The translations under genes and the position numbers were made by a program. Under the pieces are notes generated by a model. That model was not told the DNA's origin and did not search any database. It saw only the letters and a list, made by a program, of their open reading frames with translations. 64,000 bases of DNA, taken from contig NZ_JBHUML010000002.1 of assembly GCF_042684865.1 (NCBI RefSeq), positions 1,240,001-1,304,000 of the forward strand, in the 5' to 3' direction. This stretch comes from Salibacterium lacus (GTDB lineage: Bacteria; Bacillota; Bacilli; Bacillales; Marinococcaceae). This document shows positions 60,813 to 64,000 of this stretch, in pieces. How positions within the stretch are numbered: the stretch's first letter is position 1; each line of letters starts with the position of its first letter.

Positions 60813-60896
60813 TAAAAAAAGACCTTCACACCAGTACTATCCAAATCTTATTCCGTGTTTTTATACGGAATCGGATAAGTGGTGTGCAGGTCTTCA
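60813..60896 (-). terminator. Very long hairpin terminator downstream of ackA
   Basis: Nested arms AGACCT/AGGTCT, CACACC/GGTGTG, TATCC/GGATA and ATTCCGT/ACGGAAT between 60820 and 60893 form an extended imperfect stem over about 74 nt. It ends in seven T on the minus strand. Far longer than the other terminators of the window. Gap 60647-60935 holds nothing else I can identify except a short GAGGC/GCCTC hairpin. Confidence 0.7.
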
Positions 60897-60935
60897 ACAA
60901 TCAGAGTAATACATTTTTATTCAACATCGCATGGT

Positions 60936-62126
60936 TCAGTCAAAACCAAGTCTCATCGTGTCTCTTGCAATCATTACTTCTTCATTGGTAGGTATAATCA
61001 ATACTTTTACCGGCGATCCATCCTGGTTAATAAAGGTTTCTTCTCCGCGTTTTTCGTTTTTCGACTCATCCAGATGAATCCCCATAAATTCCAGTCCGCG
61101 GATAACGTCCCTGCGGATGGTACTGCTGTTCTCGCCGACGCCTGCCGTGAAAATAACAGCATCCAGCCCATTCATACTTGCAGCATAAGTGCCGATATAT
61201 TTATGAATACGAGTTGTATAAATGTCGAGTGCTGTGCGGGCTTTCTCATCTCCTGCATTTCTTTTCTGTTCGACATCGCGCAGGTCGCTTGACGCTCCGC
61301 TCACACCGAGAAGGCCGCTCTTTTTATTCAGCATCGTAATGATATCTCCGGCGGACTGTCCGGTTTTATCCATCATATATGGAATAAGGGCCGGGTCAAT
61401 ATTTCCGGAACGGGTGCCCATCGTCACGCCGGCAAGAGGAGTGAATCCCATGGACGTATCCACCGAGCGGCCGCCGTCAATGGCGGTGATACTTACACCG
61501 TTGCCGATATGGCAGGAAACCAGCTTGAGGTCTTCCTGCGGCTGATCCAGAAGATCTGCCGCCCGCTGTCCCACGTATTTGTGTGACGTCCCGTGAAACC
61601 CGTACTTGCGGATGCCGTACTGCTCGTAGTACTCATACGGAACACTGTACATGTATCTTGATTTTGGCATCGTCTGATGAAAGGCAGTATCAAACACTGC
61701 CACATCCGGCACATTCGGGAGCATTTCCCGGAAAGCCCGGATTCCGGTCAAATTGGCCGGATTATGAAGCGGAGCCAGTTCACTGACTTCTTCGATGGCT
61801 TCCACCACCTCGTCCGTAATTTTGACGGAGTCCGCAAACTTCTCCCCGCCATGTACCACGCGGTGGCCGACTCCTTCTATTTCATCCAGCGATTCTATAA
61901 TATGGTGATAGGTCAGGCTGTTAAGCAGCTTCTTGACCGCTTCTTCGTGATCGGAAAGAGCAAGTTCTTCCTTGACTTCTTCTTCCCCCCACTCGATTTT
62001 CATTTCTGCTCCATCGAGTCCTATTCTTTCCACCTGGCCTTTAGCCGCCAGTTCTTCTTCCGGCATGCGGAGAAGCTGAAACTTCAGCGACGAACTCCCC
62101 GCATTTACAGCCATGATCATTGACAT
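60936..62126 (-). CDS. ackA: Acetate kinase
   Basis: Acetyl phosphate plus ADP to acetate plus ATP in overflow metabolism; 396 aa. Signatures IMAVNAGSSSLKFQLL near the start and YGFHGTSHKYV (catalytic region), CHIGNGVSITAIDGGRSVDTSMG (phosphate binding), GLDAVIFTAGVGENSSTIR. ATG 62126 after AAAAGGAG. Between ytxK and argG as in B. subtilis; moaB is missing. Confidence 0.97.
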   Translation of the reverse strand: MSMIMAVNAGSSSLKFQLLRMPEEELAAKGQVERIGLDGAEMKIEWGEEEVKEELALSDHEEAVKKLLNSLTYHHIIESLDEIEGVGHRVVHGGEKFADSVKITDEVVEAIEEVSELAPLHNPANLTGIRAFREMLPNVPDVAVFDTAFHQTMPKSRYMYSVPYEYYEQYGIRKYGFHGTSHKYVGQRAADLLDQPQEDLKLVSCHIGNGVSITAIDGGRSVDTSMGFTPLAGVTMGTRSGNIDPALIPYMMDKTGQSAGDIITMLNKKSGLLGVSGASSDLRDVEQKRNAGDEKARTALDIYTTRIHKYIGTYAASMNGLDAVIFTAGVGENSSTIRRDVIRGLEFMGIHLDESKNEKRGEETFINQDGSPVKVLIIPTNEEVMIARDTMRLGFD

Positions 62127-62257
62127 GGAAAACGCTCCTTTTACACTTCATTCTCATTTTCACTTTTTTCATTTAAACACCCGGATTTTCAAATTGCAAG
62201 GCAGCGGGCGGGTTTGCGCCCATATTCAATACTTTCATCCAATTCAGACTTGTATGC

Positions 62258-62299
62258 GTTACAAAAGCAGCCGGGTTTCTACCCGGCTGCTTTTGTAAC
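62258..62299 (-). terminator. Terminator after ytxK
   Basis: Perfect 19-bp stem (62258-62276 with 62281-62299) around a four-base loop; core GCAGCCGGGT/ACCCGGCTGC flanked by AAAA/TTTT. Lies between ytxK and ackA. Confidence 0.85.
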
Positions 62300-62303
62300 A
62301 ATA

Positions 62304-63296
62304 TTACGATGTGAAGCCTTCTTCTTTAAACCAGTTTTCCATCTGCTTCATCATGTCCAGAAGGGCGTCCTGGTTGTTGAACGATGGCAGTTCAGCAAGC
62401 AGGGCCTGACCGGGCTGCACGACATCGGGACCTTTTTTCTGAAGGAGCCAGATGCTTTTTGCGGCCTGTGTATTTTTGAACATGGACGATGGAAGCTGGA
62501 GCAGACCAAGAATGACCGCTTCATCTTTAATGTACGCATGCAGCGCATCCGCCTGATCGCTTTCAAACATATAGTTTGGAATCAACAGAACAAAGAACCC
62601 GCCTGGCTTCACCTGCGTCATGCATTTTTCAATAAGCAGGTGGTGAACGTACGAATGTCCTTCCTGCGCCTGCAGCCGGAATGCTGCGGCAACGTCATCT
62701 TTCGGATAATAACCGACAGGGAGATCAGATACAACAACATCCGCTTCCGGCGGAGCAAGCTGCTCAATACTGTCCTGGTGAAACAGCTCAACGTCGTGTT
62801 CCTGCAGGTTCGACAGGACATAGGCCACTTTCAGCAGCGTCTCATCGACTTCTGCCCCGTATGCCGCCGTGTCTTTGGATACTTGGTTCAACACCGCGCT
62901 TAAGAGATTCGCTGTGCCGGCCGCCGGGTCAAGCAAAGCGAGAGTTTCCCGTTTGGAGGTAAGCTTTTCTACGATATAACCCATAAACATCGCCACCGCA
63001 TCCGGGGTCATCGCATGGTGCGGCTGGACAGCTTCTTTCATTCCTTTAATAACCGCCAGCTGAAAAGCTTTCCGGATTTCTTCCCGCTTCAATTCTTCGG
63101 GAAGTTCCTGATCCAGTTTTTCGCGAAGACGTTCTGCCTCTTCCTCAGGGAGTGATTGTACAATGCTGTGCTGAAATACGTTTTCGCCGGCTTCGGCAAG
63201 TGCTTCAAGATACGTCACATCGGTGTGCTGCTGAATCGACACTGCCATTTCATCTATTAGAACGTGTAGTTTTTCTACTCCTGTAGCTGCTTCCAC
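62304..63296 (-). CDS. ytxK: Class I SAM-dependent methyltransferase YtxK
   Basis: About 331 aa, related to the catalytic part of N6-adenine DNA methylases. SAM site LLDPAAGTANLLSAVL and a catalytic-loop variant VSDLPVGYYP in place of NPPF/NPPY. An N-terminal helical region (residues 1-95) resembles the HsdM N-domain. The substrate is unknown, and the altered loop makes DNA methylation uncertain. Start GTG 63296 is preferred because the length then matches B. subtilis YtxK; an ATG ten codons upstream is possible. Confidence 0.9.
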   Translation of the reverse strand: MEAATGVEKLHVLIDEMAVSIQQHTDVTYLEALAEAGENVFQHSIVQSLPEEEAERLREKLDQELPEELKREEIRKAFQLAVIKGMKEAVQPHHAMTPDAVAMFMGYIVEKLTSKRETLALLDPAAGTANLLSAVLNQVSKDTAAYGAEVDETLLKVAYVLSNLQEHDVELFHQDSIEQLAPPEADVVVSDLPVGYYPKDDVAAAFRLQAQEGHSYVHHLLIEKCMTQVKPGGFFVLLIPNYMFESDQADALHAYIKDEAVILGLLQLPSSMFKNTQAAKSIWLLQKKGPDVVQPGQALLAELPSFNNQDALLDMMKQMENWFKEEGFTS

Positions 63297-63376
63297 TCTC
63301 GTACCGCCCTTTCTCGTTTCGTGCATGTCTTTGGAAAGTATAGCAGAAAAGCCGCTGCGGTTAAAACGAGACGCTG

Positions 63377-63412
63377 AAAAAAGACCTTCTCCTGCAGCAG
63401 GAGAAGGTCTTT
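63377..63412 (-). terminator. Terminator after tpx
   Basis: Perfect 16-bp arms AAAGACCTTCTCCTGC (63380-63395) and GCAGGAGAAGGTCTTT (63397-63412); TTTTTTC follows on the minus strand. Confidence 0.88.
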
Positions 63413-63419
63413 GGTTTGT

Positions 63420-63920
63420 TTATTCCACTGCCTTGGCCGCAGCAATCACTGCATCGTAATCGGGATGGTTGGTCGCTTCCGGTACGTATTCTGCATACGT
63501 TACTTCACCTTGGCTGTTTACGACGAATACAGAACGGGCGAGCAGACGGAGTTCTTCCATCGCTGTGCCGAAATTCCGTCCGAAAGAAAGATCGCGGTGG
63601 TCGGAGAGTACCTGAATGTTGTCGATACCTGCGGCTCCGCACCATCTTTTCTGGGCAAACGGGAGGTCGCAGCTGATAGTGAGGACTTCCACCCCGTCCA
63701 GATTTGCTGCTTCTTCATTAAAACGACGTGTCTGTTGATCGCATACGCCGGTGTCAAGCGATGGTACGACACTAATCAGCCGTACGTTTCCTTTGGAATC
63801 ACTCAGTGACACTTCTGACAAGTCGTTTGCCAGCACTGTGAAATCCGGTGCCTGGTCTCCCGGTTTCACTTCTTCTCCCATCAGTGTCATCGGGGTCCCT
63901 TTAAATGTTACTTCCGCCAT
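63420..63920 (-). CDS. tpx: Thiol peroxidase (atypical 2-Cys peroxiredoxin)
   Basis: Reduces peroxides with electrons from thioredoxin; 166 aa. Peroxidatic Cys in PSLDTGVCDQQTRRF (about residue 60) and resolving Cys in ISCDLPFAQKRWCGAAG. ATG 63920 (MAEVTFKG) has AGGAGG eight bases upstream. Own promoter and terminator. Functionally linked to trxA at the other end of the window. Confidence 0.96.
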   Translation of the reverse strand: MAEVTFKGTPMTLMGEEVKPGDQAPDFTVLANDLSEVSLSDSKGNVRLISVVPSLDTGVCDQQTRRFNEEAANLDGVEVLTISCDLPFAQKRWCGAAGIDNIQVLSDHRDLSFGRNFGTAMEELRLLARSVFVVNSQGEVTYAEYVPEATNHPDYDAVIAAAKAVE

Positions 63921-63957
63921 TGTATATTCCTCCTCTTCCAATTATATGTACCCTTTC

Positions 63958-63986
63958 ATCGTACGCTTTCGCAGTGATTTTATCAA
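63958..63986 (-). promoter_or_regulatory. Promoter candidate of tpx
   Basis: TTGATA at 63981-63986, 17 bases, TACGAT at 63958-63963. Reasonable sigma-A match, 38 bases ahead of the start codon. Confidence 0.5.
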
Positions 63987-64000
63987 TCATGACGGGACCG

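Noticed and set aside
62247..62262. cre-like sequence upstream of ackA (TGTAACGCATACA on the minus strand)
   Set aside because: One base short of the cre consensus, and it sits at the edge of the ytxK terminator, so it is not convincing.

Overview
The window is a roughly 50% GC chromosomal segment from a spore-forming member of the Bacillaceae. Evidence for sporulation is sspI, ytrH, ytrI, ytaF and ytxC. Almost every gene lies on the minus strand, and the order closely follows the Bacillus subtilis uvrC-to-tpx segment. A futalosine-pathway radical SAM enzyme (MqnC) and many TTG/GTG starts fit the halo-/alkaliphilic side of the family, but I cannot name the species from this window.

Layout. 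1-6770: uvrC (partial), DUF488, trxA, a 27-codon membrane ORF, DUF350 (yshE-like), mutS2, polX, cvpA, zapA. 6771-7849: no gene; a large repeat element with 53-nt tandem repeats. 7850-12462: pheT, pheS with T-box, TrmH-type methyltransferase. 12538-15209: sspI, M42 peptidase, dimeric dUTPase, ysdB, ysdA-like. 15296-15538: hairpin repeat, then the rplT-rpmI-infC operon with an L20-type leader. 16978-20162: thrS with T-box, ytxC. 20261-20637: second copy of the repeat element. 20649-24737: mqnC, dnaI, dnaB, nrdR. 25181-28656: gapB with CcpN-type boxes, an inserted low-GC HAD gene, coaE, ytaF. 28729-37039: mutM, polA, hflC, hflK, phoR, phoP. 37191-40588: mdh, icd, citZ. 40851-47934: DUF441, fxsA, pyk, pfkA, accA, accD, malic enzyme. 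48037-53805: dnaE, ytrH, ytrI, nrnA, ytpI. 53854-57929: ytoI, ytkL, a secreted small protein, an SDR, a universal stress protein. 58004-60585: argH, argG. 60936-63920: ackA, ytxK, tpx.

The genes form a housekeeping core: DNA replication and repair (dnaE, dnaB, dnaI, polA, polX, mutM, mutS2, uvrC), translation (two T-box-controlled synthetases and the IF3-L35-L20 operon), central carbon metabolism (glycolysis, TCA entry, malic enzyme, acetate overflow, gluconeogenic gapB), fatty acid initiation (accDA), phosphate signalling (phoPR) and oxidative or general stress (trxA, tpx, usp).

The unusual parts are non-coding. Two copies of a dispersed element with inverted ends lie in gaps where B. subtilis carries rnhC and ytxB. 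One of them also holds six 53-nt tandem units in two triplets. A third, unrelated hairpin repeat starts at the rplT stop codon. A HAD gene next to gapB is flanked by palindromic att-like motifs and by a 15-nt repeat in opposite orientations. No phage, CRISPR, rRNA or tRNA gene was seen.
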